Origin: Amphirosellinia nigrospora
Lineage: Eukaryota > Ascomycota > Sordariomycetes > Xylariales > Xylariaceae
Length of the DNA stretch: 64,000 nt
Reading direction: 5' to 3'
Assembly (NCBI GenBank): GCA_004123355.1
Contig: SCHM01000001.1
Span: 5,262,001 to 5,326,000 of the forward strand
Every line of letters begins with the position of its first letter. Within the stretch, counting starts at the first letter, position 1. This document shows positions 14,271 through 27,127 of this stretch, one piece after another. Position numbers and translations under genes: made by a program. The notes under the pieces were generated by a model. It ran no database searches, was not told the origin of the DNA, and was given only the letters and a program-made list of their open reading frames with translations.

Positions 14271-15917
14271 TATACCTAGGTATGTAGTATTTTGACCTGA
14301 GTCTTAGGCAACAGTTTAGATCAGCAATGAATTTCTCAAAGATATATAGTCGTTCCAGCTTTCATGAGTAAATGTACTTAGTCGTCTGATCATTGATGAG
14401 GGTCCGCGGTGACCCGCAAGATATTTTACGTAGACTTTATAAGAGGCATGATGTGGTGGCGCAAAACAGAACTAGCTTTTTTAGGTCCACGTAATAACGA
14501 ACCAGGGTTCAGAGGTACCTACCTACTTAGTTGAATTTATGTTTACTTGGTCATATATCCTATCTAAGACAGATCTAGTCATAGACCCAGCCACCCTACC
14601 CTCAGAATGAAGGTATGTCCTTAGGCAGGAGTTGATGCATTTGATTGTGCACAAAGTAAACAAAGACTATGATATAGGTTCACTGACATCTCGACTGGCG
14701 ACGTAAAGCCATTGCTGCCCCATTATTCACATGATTTTAGGTGAATGCAGGTTGTTGTCATGGAGCTGATCACTGACTTGATTATTTGCTTTCTGTGCTT
14801 GTTGGAAAATAAATTTACACTAGTGAAAGAGGTTGGTGTCGGCATTACTTAGGTACCTCTTAGTAAACATGAGGTGCTTGGGTGGGTGTTTGCTACGGCC
14901 GGCCATTACCTAGGTACCTGGCTGGGCAAAAAGCACTTAAAGTTTCGCGTAAAGGACACAGGCAAACTTCATAGTGTTGGTGGTACGTACCTTAATAGAT
15001 ACCTAAAGGTAGGTACCTCTACCCACTACCAAAAAAGGTGGCGGGCTACATGTACGGAGTACGTTTACGTACATATGCTCCCCTCCACCGGCCCGCTGTA
15101 GGGCCTACCTTGGCCTATTTGTTAGTACTGCCCTTGGTGACGTTGACCATTAGGTAGGTATTCCTGTCCCAGCAATAGAGAGGCCATTGTATGCTCCTAG
15201 GCTAAGGTAGCCACTTTTAAAGTATGGGACAACACTAGTCGAAGTAGCGCCTACCTCTTGGGTAAATTTAAATATAATAAGTAATGAGGTACCTCTATAA
15301 GGTACTTGAGGCAGAAAAGCGCGCCTCTGGTTCCAATCTTTTCTTCCCTTTTCGCGTCGCGTGGCTTATCTTAATGGTCCAAAGTCTCAATCGATTGCCC
15401 GATTGCTACTTTCAATTCCACCAGCACCACCAGCACCACCACTACCACCACGCTGCCCGCAACGCAGCGCAACTCTTGTCTTGAACCTCCCCGCCAAACC
15501 AGCCTCACGATTACCTCCCCGATTCCCTGACCATTCCATATCCTAATCCAAATATAACTCTCCCACCCTCCTTGCACACCCCCGGCACCAAGTGTGCGCA
15601 CTTGCGACACTAAAGTATCTTCTTTCTAAAGTTTCCTTCATTCTTTATATTTGCCTCGGGCGTTGCGACCAAGACCAAGACCAAAATCAAGACCGAGATC
15701 AACGACCCACCCTGCATCTTGCGCAACGCAACGCAACGCAACCACTTTACTCTTATTTCATCTCCCATCTCCCATATCTCAACTTCGACAGCCTATGACA
15801 CCGCACCAGAGCTACCTCTGTATTCGGCTTATAAATCCCATCAGTTCTACTAGCCAGTGTACAATTGCCTCGGTTGAGCGTGTGCCATGGGTCTTGCCTG
15901 ACGCAGACGTGTCTAGC
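14271..15917. other. Upstream region of the forkhead gene
   Basis: Non-coding DNA rich in TACCTAGGTA-type motifs (14275-14285, 14513-14530, 14848-14865, 14907-14920, 15005-15020, 15150-15162, 15285-15310). From about 15400 it becomes pyrimidine- and CA-rich, with CCACCAG repeats (15418-15450) and CAACG repeats (15720-15742), as expected of a fungal promoter and 5' leader. Confidence 0.5.
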
Positions 15918-18106
15918 ATGCCTCCCTCATCTAAGCGGTCCCAGAGGGCTCGCCGAGTCCGGGACAAGAGTCCCAGCCCTTCCGCTGTTGAGCAGTCGTC
16001 TCCCTTGCGCCCGGCTAAGCGAAGAAAAAAGGTCCGTCTCTGCCGCATTGTCGCTCGTAGCTGAACCCGTCTTGCTCACCTTAAGTGCTATGCTGACCAA
16101 GTCCGTCGCCTACAGGTTGAGGAGCTGCCGTCTGAGCCCCTTGAGGAGGAAGGCTCTAGCCTGACTATCGATGCGTGCGCTACGGATGGCGCCGACCCCG
16201 GACCTGAAGCCGACGGCGAAGATGACGACCATCTAGTCACCCAGGTTGCGCAGTCCTTGCGCAGCCTCCCAACACATGCTAGCAAGGAGCATGCTAATGC
16301 TATTCACGAATCTGATAAGGGCATCGCTGCCTATGCTAAGATCGCCGCACAGGATTGGACCTACTACATCAAGCATACATCTGTCAATATCGGGAGAAAT
16401 ACAGACAACCATGGCCCAGACGACCCCTCCTTCGTCCATATCGACCTCGGCCCGTCCAAGACCTTCTCACGTCAAGCCGCCATTATTTACTTTGACCCCG
16501 AACTCGGAAAGTGGTTCCTCCAGGCCAAAGGCCGCAATGGTCTAAGAGTAGATGACGAAATCCTACGCAAGGCAGACCCTCCACACTGCCTCGGCAGCGG
16601 CGAGGTTATTGAGATCGGCGGTCTGGAAATGATGTCTTGCCCGCTAACTTCGGCCGTGTACGCGTCAACCCTAGATATCTAGAACAGGCGGGCATAATCC
16701 TACCTTCGAGCGACTCTAGGACCGCTCTTCCACCCCTCCCTTCTTCGGATCGGCCATCGTTCCAACCCACTCGAGGTAATGCGCCATCACGTGGCCCAAG
16801 CAGCCAGCAACCCATTGCTCCAGCGCCGCCAGACTACAAGCGCCCGGGCACGCCACCATCGGCAAAGAGCCGCATCCCAGCATCCCAAGCCAAGACCCCA
16901 GCCCACAACCCCATCAGCAGTCAAGATGATATCGATTTAACCAAAGATGAGAATAGACACATCAAGCCGCATTATAGCTATGCCCAGCTCATCACCCAAG
17001 CAATTATTAGCACGACTGGTGAGAAACTAAACTTGGCCGGCATTTACTCGTACATTACAGAAAACTACGCCTATTATAGGCATCAACCCATGGCTGGCTG
17101 GCAGGTGAGAGGCACCCTTTATAACGAGCGTAGTTCGGTCTGAATGCTGATAATACTTAAGAATTCAATCAGGCACAACTTGTCTCTTAACAAGGCCTTT
17201 AACAAGGCCCCCGATCTACTGACGAACCTGGGAAAGGAATGAAGTGGGAATTGGTCCCCGAGCACCGCCCTGAAATGGTCCGAATTTGTTGGAGAGGCGG
17301 CCGAGGAGGCCACCGTGGTTCCTCCGCCCCTTCATCTCCCAACCAACCCACCTATATCACCTCAGGACCTAAAGAGATGGCTAGCAAAGAGCCCGGCTCG
17401 ACTCGCAAGCGCAAGGCAGTCTCACCCGCTACTTCACCGCCCCCTAGAAGGCCGTTAATCCAGTCTCAGGTGGTGACGCCTGACCGCAGACTATTGACCG
17501 CGAGTCTCCATGATGACAGTCCGCTTCCGCGTGGCCATAAACGTTTGCAGCAATCAAGCTCTTTTACGGATCTACCTCAGTCGCCGCCGGCCCTATCATC
17601 CTCGTATCTTCCGGACGACGGGGCTTCTTTTGTGACACCGGCACCACAGCGTCTCCATCCCAGACTTGCGCCTCCAAGCACTGCACAGCGACCCAGCCAA
17701 CATATGCCAACGAGTTCGCCTGCCCCTTTCTGGAAGTACATTGATATCCACAGTACACCCCTCAAACCCCATTACGACGTCAGCCCCACAAAACCGTCTG
17801 GTCTTCCCGATAGTAGTAGCCCGCCGCCTCCTGTAGGTGTTGATCATTCGCCTATAGCTAGCCCAAGTCGAGTTTCTCGAGGAAACACACTAGAACGGGT
17901 GACTGCCACCGAGAAAATTCGAGGACGATAGAGAGGAAGTAGGCGAATACGACCTTACAAAGTACGTTAGCCCCAAATCTACATGATATCAATATCTTGG
18001 AAGAATGCTCACGATTATTACCAGAGGTTTCCAAAGCATTGGATCCTTCCATGCGGGTTCTAGTTTTGGATCAAATATCACCAATGGTTCAGGAGTTGCT
18101 AAATGA
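15918..18106 (+). CDS. Forkhead transcription factor with FHA domain (Fkh1/Fkh2-like)
   Basis: Nuclear DNA-binding regulator of the Fkh1/Fkh2 type, which in yeasts controls cell-cycle genes. Inferred exons: 15918-16031, 16116-17104, 17162-17961, 18025-18106, about 660 residues. A short basic N-terminus (KRSQRARR, PAKRRKK) precedes an FHA domain at about residues 120-190 (VNIGRNTDN, FSRQAA, RNGLRVDD). The forkhead domain starts at KPHYSYAQLITQAI near 16965. The 57-nt intron at 17105-17161 joins MAGWQ to NSIRHNLSLNKAF, the recognition helix. The tail is Ser/Pro-rich and ends with GFQSIGSFHAGSSFGSN. The frame breaks three times: near 16635 (a base missing after EIGGLEMM), at 17236-17237 (a G missing in GKGMKWELVPEHR) and at 17914-17917 (an extra A before EDDREEVGEYDLTK). 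Sequence errors are the simplest reading. The start at 15918 gives MPPSSKR and lies just downstream of the pyrimidine-rich leader. Confidence 0.9.
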
Positions 18107-19530
18107 TTGCCACCCAGCTTAATTTTAGAAGGGGTTTGCCTCAGTGGATGAGTTCAAGATGCGGTTTCTGACAATGATCTGATTGTAGCATTGCTTCACG
18201 TGTTTCTCCTCATGGGTATCGGTTTGCATTTGGGTCCGGGCGTACGAAGCCAACGGTTTCACGGTGTCTGGGATCTGCATTCAAGGTCGGGTACTCGAGC
18301 GAGGGGTTCTTTTAGGGGCATGGTGGGAAGCGTTGCCTTTTTTTCACGATACGAATATGTGTTTAATGCGGGTTGATGGTGTTGCAAATCTTTGATGCTT
18401 TTGCCAACGTCTCACTCTACTCGCAGGTTTTTAAGTCTCCAGCTTCAAATGACGGGAATGACATTTGAAGTGGAAAGGGGGTCAGAGAAAGCATAGATGG
18501 AAGGTTATATCTATTCGGTCTTTGAAGGTCGTTTGACATTCCCCTCTAGTTGTGCTGGCATTTGACATGCCCAAGCGCGGTTAGGGAAAGGTAGTGCGCG
18601 AGACATTTATTTAGTATCAGCAGTTGTCGGTTGGGCTGTGACCCATCCACTTAGACGAGACGAGAACGTCTGGGAATGCAATGCAAGGCAACGTTGATTT
18701 TAGACTGATAAGCGTTGAAGTGCAATAGATCTGTCAATATGTCCATCTGTTTGTTCTGCTGAGAGAAAGTTGAAACTCCCTCCACGTATGGGCAACATAG
18801 CCTATTGTTTAATTCTCGTAATTGACGGGATGTGTGATCTGCGTTCTTACGTCCTTCGTTCACAGCCTCCGATATACCTCTTCAGGCAGAAGAATTTGAG
18901 GGTGTGAAATCAGATGAATAGGGGGTCAGTACTGGTTAAAGCGAGTGATCTGTCCACCCAGTCAGTACAAATCACAATTTCTCAATATACACCGAATTTA
19001 TCACATAGATAGAGGAGCAGGAGCAGAGTGAAGAATGTCTTTTAGATTGACGGGTTTTGGTCAACTACACATACTTTTACACATGCTAAACCATGTGGTT
19101 CTTTGGTGTGGGAGAAGGATGAGATGGTAAGGTCTGTCTACCTGATGACGCCAGACTAAACCCCATGGTAAACTCTAGAGATATTTCCTTCCCACCCCTA
19201 TTTTCTTTTTGTTCCCCTCCTATCCCACCGGGTCCAAATGCAATTGTGAGCTGCGGCGAGACGTGTAACAAGATGTGAGATGAGCATGATAAATATATAC
19301 AACACAGATGCGAACACGAATACCACTCCAGAAGGGGGACCGAACTTTCGGTTCAATAAGATCTGTTCATGGCCCCGTAACCGCAGACATGCAGTATGAT
19401 ACAAGGCGCCGATACCTCCCCCCAAAAATATTGACATTGCCAAGACATAAATGTATAACCCGTCGCCTAATCATTAGCCATAGGCTTGGTGTCATGAGCA
19501 CAGGCAAGGTTTATTTATTATCGTAGTTGA
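18107..19530. other. Spacer between convergent genes
   Basis: The 3' flanks of the forkhead gene and of the Clu1 gene meet here. I see no coding region, RNA gene or repeat; only short frames without family features. Confidence 0.5.
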
Positions 19531-22500
19531 TTATGAAGACCCAGCACCAACACGAATCTTCGGACCTGTCCTACCAGGTTGCTTTTTCGTCGTCTTCTTC
19601 TGTGCGCTGCCACCCTCAATGAACTTGATGAGGTCGTCAATGCTCCTAGCATCCGGACCGGTGGACCCTCGCCCGCTATTGAGCGCGGCAGACGCGGTAG
19701 CTGGCGATGCTGAACCAGCAATGTGGCGTGGTAGCAATCGAATACCTGCACGGAGGCGACGGGCTTGCGCATCCTTATCGCGCTTGGCGATGGCAACGGC
19801 GTTCTGTGTAAGTTGATCGAGCCACGTCCCGGCTTCCTTGGTGTTATTATTTTCTGCACCAAGCTCATTGAGGAAGATGTTGTAGCAGTCGCGCATTTTG
19901 CCGAGCGCTGCCTTTGATTCGTTATCTAGCGCGAGGGCCTGTGCTAATTGGAAAAGCAGGCTGGCCGCTTGCAGTGACTGGGACCCAATGACACGTTCAC
20001 AAACGGCGAGTGCTTGCTCGAACCAGATGCGCGATTCATGATATGCCTGCATGTGTTGGAGCATGACAGCGGCGTTGTTCAGTGTAGTGATAGAATCAGG
20101 ATGATCGGAACCGTAAATAACCTTCCACAAATCAAGAGCATGCTTGACATATGCGAGGGCTGTCTTGCTATCCCCTGAACCGTGTACGTATAGACCTAGG
20201 TTAAGGTAGTAAAGCAACGTCTCAGCAGAGTCAATACCAATAGTACGCTCTGACACGATGACAGCTTTGCGTGCGAGATCAACAGCGGCTTCCTTTTCGT
20301 CAAGCTGGTAGTATATTTGCGCCAAACTTGAATACGCTCGTGCCACTTCAGAGTGGAGGATACCATAGATTTGTTCGTGGAGGGTCAGAGATTCCAGCAA
20401 CAGTTCCTGGCCGATCTTTCGGTTACCTTGGATGATAGAGTGACGGCCACCTTCTAAAGCTTCTTCGGAAATAGTGCTCTTAGGTGCCGAATCCTTGACA
20501 ATTGGCACGATATTAACAATATCGTCAGCGGAGAAGGTGGACTGCGCCGTGATAGAAGTGACTGTGGTAGGTGAGCGTTCCCTAGCCTTCTTCTTTTTCT
20601 TCTTGGCCTTTTCCCCATCCCCATTTGTCTGCTCCTTCACCTTTTCTGATGTGATAGAAGAATCACCTACGAACTGGAAGTCTTTCGCTTGTAGTTGGAG
20701 GCCAAGCTTCAATGAAACTTCACGCAATAGTTGCAGGTGCTTGATTCCAGTATGCCAGTGCGAGTCTAAGGTAACCTTAAATCGTCGAAGGCATTGGATT
20801 TCAATTTCTTTGCGTAGACTCTCTGGTGTCACGTTCGCAAATGTCAAATCCGCCTCCGGATATAGCGACTTCAGTGATTCGTCAATGTCAGCAACTGGTT
20901 TACTATCAAACGCCGACCCCAGGAGACAGTTTAGTAAATGCGCAATGCAGGCGGATGTTAGAGGCATTGGTAGATATCGTAGATATTTGCCTGCCACATG
21001 CTTGAAAGCTCGCGATATTACTTCCTGCAGGCAAAGATCTCGAAGGCGCAGCAGTCTGGGGCCCTCACAAAGAGATATGATCTTGCCCAAATATCTCATG
21101 TTAATGCCGCGTTTGTGCATCATCTTAGCTAGGGATGCGCCATCCATAGGGAAGGGTAGATCTGAGGACTTGATATCGTTAACGAAGTCCGGAACTGCCA
21201 CATCACGGAGATGTTTGCATGCTTTGCGAACATCGTCTTCGTCAGCAGCCAACTCCTTTTTCTCCTCCTCAGTCTGAGGGACTTGGCCGCTGAAGGCGTC
21301 AGGATTGAGGCTGAAGGAGAAGTTGGAACCGTCGATCTTCTCTTCGATTTCTTCATCGTCTCCGTCCTTTTGCTCTTTAGATTCGTCGGAATCCTTGTTT
21401 TCCGATTTGTCCTTCGCTGACCGCTCCTTTATGCGAGTGATCTCTCCATTTACCCACTCTGACCACTTCAAGGTCCGTAGGGTTTCAACCAGCTCAGGTC
21501 TAAGAACCGTCATACGATGGGGTATTCTCGTCCATCTTCCTCTGCCTTGACCTCGTTCTCCTCTAGCCATAATACATCTAGAGGAGTAATGCGGTACAAA
21601 TCGAGGACATATTTTCGCCCGTCCGTACCCAGCAGCCCCTTGGTCTCGACGCTAGCTTCTAGATCAAATCGCTTTCCGTCCTTATCCCATACTGGATGCT
21701 TCTTCACACGCAGGGCTTGTGAAAGCTTCTCGAAGGGAGCAGCAAACCTCTCATCGGCAGCGACCACGTCTTTACCCTCGACTGCACCGTAGTCGATCGA
21801 ATTCTCCCCAGGCTCCCTCTGCTTGAAGATGCCCGGGACTACAGTTTGACCAACTATACGCTTCCCAAGATAGTCCACAACGACAGTAGCAGGACTGTAT
21901 AGCCCATCAATGTCTAACTGATTGACAATACGCACGCCATTTACATCCTTTCCGGTAGCGACCCGCGCAGCATCATCACCACCCTCTGAGGTGAATGTAC
22001 CAACGCCGTCGGCACCAAAAGAAAAGAACACATTGTTATAAACGAAAATTTGAGCATCACGACCTTCTGTCGGGTTTAGAGGAGTGACCTCACCCCTAGC
22101 CACTAGAATAGCGCCGCGGGCAGCCGCATCACTGTAATCAGCAAAGAGCTTCGAAATGAAGCGCTCCCGGAAAACCCGATCTTGGATGGTCTCCTTGGGT
22201 AGTTCTCGTGCTGCCTGGAATTCTTCGTTCCAGTCCCGCAAAGTATCTGTATTATCCACGCCGGCAATGAGGTAACCCTCCTGTGTCCGTGTAATATCGG
22301 AACTGTGCGCGCACAATGATGAGGATTGTGAAGGCACCAACCAAGGGGCCGCGGGGATTGCGTTCGTCATTTGAAACGTCGCAAGCGGTTCCCTGCGACT
22401 GTTAAACAACAATAGCTGCTCAAACGACTCTGTAAATGACGGCGAAACCTGGCCTAGTAATGTCAATAAAGAGTGTGCAGAAGAGGCCTTGGGAGCTGCG

Positions 22501-23455
22501 CGGGGTGCGGGATCAAATTTGCTGTTAGATGACTTGTTGACGTAAAAGCCCCCAACATGCGAGGTAATCTGGTACTGCTCGCCCTCATTTGTTGTGACCA
22601 TGAGGTAGAGCAGATGGCCTTTTTGTCGGAGATGATAAGGAGGAGGATTCCATGGCGACAAGGAAACGGACTTTACGGTTTTTGGGGCGGGATCCTCTTC
22701 CTTTGGTAATAAAGTTGAGGTCTTCGCAGGTGCATCGAAGTCGTAGGTGCTAGCCTGTATATTATCGACATCCTTTGCCTCGGCAGTGACCGAGTCGAAA
22801 AGAGAAGTACCAGGAAGAACGCCATGCAGCGTATCGGTCCTGTCCCCAGCAGCACCGACGAGATCACGAATCCGGATTACGTGGATCCTCGCCTCCTTCT
22901 CAGTATAAGGGTCTTCTACCAATCGAATTTCCGCCTCCGCCCCAGGCCCTTGACGTCTGAGATCTGTACGAAATCGTTGATACGTTCGCCGTCGTATTCG
23001 AAGTGGAAGGCAGGAGTACTGGAAGGCAGCGGGGAGCTCGATGACAGATTGGCGTAGCTCATGGATTTGCTCTTGTGGGGACACCTATGTGCGCCTTAGA
23101 AAATCGAACCATGAGCCGAGATGAGAGGATCCAACTAACCACTATATGAATCTTACTCGGCTCGTGAGGGAGTATGATGGTCAACGGAAACAATGCTACC
23201 CAGCCTATGTCAGTATGTTGAGGTGTTACGAAAATCCACACCGTCTAATTTACCTTCAGCCACGTCTTCTTCAGTGCCCTCGTCATTATTATCCGTTATA
23301 GGCTGGCCATCGACGGCTTTGGCTTCCGCAGCAGCAGATTCGGCTGTATAACCAAGTGAGTTAGCCCTTGTCTACGAACCTCTGAGGCAATATCGATATT
23401 AAAGATGACGGCTCATACCAGCGGACGTTTTTTCGGGATCCTGCTTATCGGCCAT
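19531..23455 (-). CDS. clu1: Clustered mitochondria protein Clu1/CluA (eIF3-associated, TIF31-like)
   Basis: Cytoplasmic protein needed for normal mitochondrial distribution. The family also binds mRNA and associates with eIF3. Exons: 23455-23419, 23343-23254, 23204-23140, 23084-19531; the introns (75, 49 and 55 nt) join cleanly in frame. About 1,248 residues, the usual fungal length. In order: N-terminal CLU domain (HEPSKIHIVVSPQEQIHELR...), central Clu domain about residues 320-570 (ELPKETIQDRVFRERFISKL), an eIF3-like region, then TPR repeats about 960-1125 (GDSKTALAYVKHALDLWKVI, MLQHMQAYHESRIWFEQAL), and a basic tail. The frame breaks at 23009-23010 (extra base), 22940-22943 (missing base) and 21519-21522 (missing base in a G run; EEDGREYP continues as HRMTVLRPELVETL). 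The first two cancel each other. With these allowed the whole protein reads through. Confidence 0.94.
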
Positions 23456-24508
23456 AGCGGGGGAAGGGCAATCACAAGGAAAAGCTCAGGTAGGAAAGAG
23501 TGAAAGCCGTGGCTCGAAATTTTATAACGGCCTTCGAGGTTCAAATTTTATGGCAAGAGTCTAAGGTATTGCATAGGCAGTGCAATACGCACGATGTGAC
23601 CATAAAACCCCACTGGCTTCGGCCACAGCTGGTTGAATTGTCGGATGGTTTGAAGGACAATTGGGCAAGTTGAAACTTTGGGATATAATACAGGTGGTTA
23701 ATAAAGGAACGGCACAATTGGTAAGTTGAGGTTCGAAAGTATGGTAATGGGAGTGAATACGTGGAAAGAATGGTGACGACGCTGCTTTCGAGAATCAGGG
23801 CAAAATATTTTTTTCGTTGTGATGTTGGCATAGCTTTTAGAGACTAGCCGGCTGTCCCGGCAATCCGGTGCTACGGAGCTCCTTTCGGTCTGTGACCTTA
23901 GGTACACATACCGTTCTTTGGTGCTACAGGCTGCTGTAAGTACAAACTTACAACCCTTGCGGGTGAATGTTGGCAAGTAATAATGTGCGCTTATTCGAGG
24001 CCCGCAGTTGAAGAGCGGGTCTCATCCCACACCTGGTTGCTTGTTGGCAAATACCTTATCGATAAGACAACCCCTCGGTACCTACCTGGATGGAGACAGC
24101 ACTATTTTTAAGCTCGCTCATTGGTTCCCCAATTACTCACTAGCGTTAAAACCCCCCAATCGGCGCTAGTCCCGAAACAGGAACCAGTAAACAAATTAAT
24201 ATCAAGTCAATCAAGAATCAAGAATCAAACAACCCTTCACACACACCTCTTTCTTGGCAAGGCCTACGAAAAGCTGGCATCGCTTTTCGCTTGCTTAAGT
24301 ATTTATACGAACAGTTCTTTCTATCCTCCTCGTAGCATCTGTGCCTATATGAGAAGTGGGATCATACAGCTATCAACATTGGCTATACCTATCACTCACA
24401 CGACCAAAAGATTGAGGATGTACGCGCACACCTCAAAGTAGCTCTCATGCTTGCCATCGCTTTCATATCTATGAGAAATTAGCTTAAAGACTCCATTTGC
24501 TAGAACTA
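23456..24508. promoter_or_regulatory. Shared intergenic region between divergent genes
   Basis: About 1.05 kb between the start codons of clu1 (minus) and the unrecognised gene at 24509 (plus), so both promoters must lie here unless the second gene has an unseen upstream exon. One TACCTACC motif lies at 24078-24090. No open frame of note. Confidence 0.5.
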
Positions 24509-27127
24509 ATGTCGCTAATCTCAAATCAAGCGCGGCGTCAACCTCGATGCTCGGCTCCCCTGTTCGAAGAGCCGTCACAGCCGTGGACCACAGCACGATG
24601 CCACCGGCTCCTGCGACCACTGGTCTCACGAATCACTTCTCTTAGGAAGGAAAAAGCCATAATTAGCCAAGTGAAGGTGTCGACGTTGAGATCGACTCCA
24701 GGATCAATTTCTGTCTCATCCGCCACCAACAGTGATCACTATGATGAGACCAACACAGAATCAGAGTGGCTCATGCCCAGAAAGAAACGCCCTCGTCTTA
24801 CATATTCTCAGCGACGAGGTGCACGGGCCCCTCAACCTCAATATGATGGGCCGGAACAAAATCAACTCGGACGAGGCAACCGTGATGAAGATATGAGTTC
24901 AGCGCCAGGTGTAAAATCAGGTGTGAAGAAGGCTTTCAAGTGTATCCAGCCAGAAGGGCAACGGAAAATGACTTCTCCTGGCGAGGTAGTGGCATCTACA
25001 CCCATATTACGGCGTTCCCGTGGAAAAATTGTGCTTTCGCCGGTGGTTCCAATACCCGAGCTCGATCTGGGCTCGAATCAGGCTGGGCTTGACCGAGGGC
25101 AACGTACGAAGGCTGGCTCTGGCTCCCTGAAGCGTCTGGAAGAACGCCTAATCAACCTCCGCGATAGCCAATCCTCGAAGTACGCAGATTTAGAGGCTAT
25201 ATACAGAAGCGTAGAAGCGCTCCTGAGGGCCACAACGATTGGCATCGTATATAACAGGAGCGCAACTAATGGTCCGCGGTCATTTCTAGACATGTGTCTA
25301 CGAAAAATACCACAGTATATCGCTGAGCTCGAGGCGTGGGAGAGGTTTGACGCGGAAGAGAGTGGGACAGTCTCTACGTTGGATGACATTGATACTTCAG
25401 CGCAGATCTACAACGAGCTAGAGTCTCTAGGTACAAACTTAGGATGGAGACATCTAAGGGTAGTCGTTAGGGCTGATGGCTGAACGCAGTGAAACTAGGA
25501 ATTGAGGAAGACCTATTCGGTGACGAGTTTCCGCATCTTATTATCGATCTCTGCGCCCAGTTGGGAGCGGCTTCGGAAGCTGAGGACCTCGCAACAGCAC
25601 TGGTCAGTCGCCAATATCCCCAGCCATCATCGACAGAAAGCTGTTTTGCACAGGCAACAGCGTTGCAGCCACTGGTAGCCCTCAATTTGTTTGTTACCAA
25701 AACGCAACGGACTCAGTTTCTCCTTCGGCAATATTCGATGCTGCTGTCGAGCGGCTACCTTCCGATAGATTGGCTAGCAACTTCGGAGTTTGAACGGGTA
25801 TGGAGCCTGGCAGTCCATGGGCTGACTAGCGCTCGGCATAGTTACGATGCAATATGTTTCATAGCCCAGTCTATTTTACTATTATGCAGTCGAAAACATA
25901 TATACACTGGTAACGCCGATACCATTCAAATCGAGCAAGACATGACGAAGGCGAGCCAACGAACATTGATTAGCACACTTGGAACCATAATTTCCATGAA
26001 CCTGCTTGGAGAAAATGAGCATGAAACTGCCCGGCTCTCGGAATCGGATATTCAGCGAATTACAATTATCGGCGACAGACTCAGATACATTATAAAAATA
26101 TGCATCAACGGCTTCGGTACCCATGTGCGCGGTCAACGCAATAAAAGTTTAGGAGTATTGTACCTGGCTCTATTTCTTTCGTCAGGACAGAGTCAAGGTG
26201 AGAGAATACCAAACTATGTGAGAGACAGCTTAAGAAAGTTGTCCCCGCCCAATCTCACGTCTCTATCTACTAAAGATATCCGTATGCGTAACCATTACGA
26301 CAGCATCACCTGGCTCATCGCATCAATAGCAAGGGCATGCGGCCGGGGAACGTCGGTGGCATCTCACCAATATCTAGATCGACTCTCTAAGCGACTGGAA
26401 TCTCTCGAACTTAGTCAAAACCTGTTGGATAATCTCAAAGCAGCAGCGGCATTTCTAATTGCCCAGCAAACAAACAGTGTCAGGGACCTTATCTATGCCG
26501 AAAGTCTCCACCCGCATGATGGATCGAGCTCCAACGCTACGAACTATCAACAGAGCGGCAGCACACTTTTCACGGGATACCGTTGGGAAGAGACGATCGG
26601 TGAATGGGTGACGGCTAGTCCAGTCGCGAGAAAACGCCAAGCCCCTACTATCAAAAGACACCTTCGATCATTGAGTCCAGTCAAAAGGATGGAGAATCCT
26701 ATCACTCATCCCAGTAACTCGCCTAGTCTTGCCATAGACAACGCATCAAACGCAGAAACATGTCAGAACCAAGGATGAACAACGGCGAACACAATATAGA
26801 CGAATGCACTCGCCCTACGTATGATGGGCAGGGGATGATGTTAAAGAAACGTGCACGTCGCTTTCGGAGCACCGAAGCGCTGACAACAACGTTAGTCAGG
26901 AAGGCCCTAGCCCCCGGCAGAGCCTCGGAAACCCAGCGTCACCAAGGTCCCAGGAAAGCCACATTGATCCAGGGAAAGAGAACCGCGTCCGACTGTTATC
27001 TAAGCAGCCACGCCGTAGCTCTGGAAGAATTATCTTAGGTGCACACTCATCGACCCGCGATTCTCTTGGGCGACGAGAGAAGTATGGTCGAGATGGCAAT
27101 TTTAGCGATGACGAGCTGTGTATCTGA
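24509..27127 (+). CDS. Large protein of unknown function, probably nuclear
   Basis: I do not recognise this family. The first ATG of the long frame is 24509 (MSLISNQARRQP); an upstream exon is possible. The frame breaks at 25478-25480 (RADG then LNAVKLGIEEDLFGDEFPH), 26768-26774 and 26834-26837 (G run; TYDGQ then GDDVKETC). Each is explained by one missing base, giving about 870 residues that end SDDELCI. The N-terminal third is basic and low-complexity (PRKKRPRLTYSQRRGARAP, possible nuclear localisation signal). Residues about 200-700 are helix-rich and look folded (LEAIYRSVEALLRATTIGIV, LVALNLFVTKTQRTQFLLRQ, YDAICFIAQSILLLCSRKH). The tail has basic SP/RS patches and PGKENRVRLLSKQPRRSSGR, resembling phosphorylated nuclear proteins. 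Long uninterrupted frames and the ordered composition make it a real gene; the role is unknown. Confidence 0.75.
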
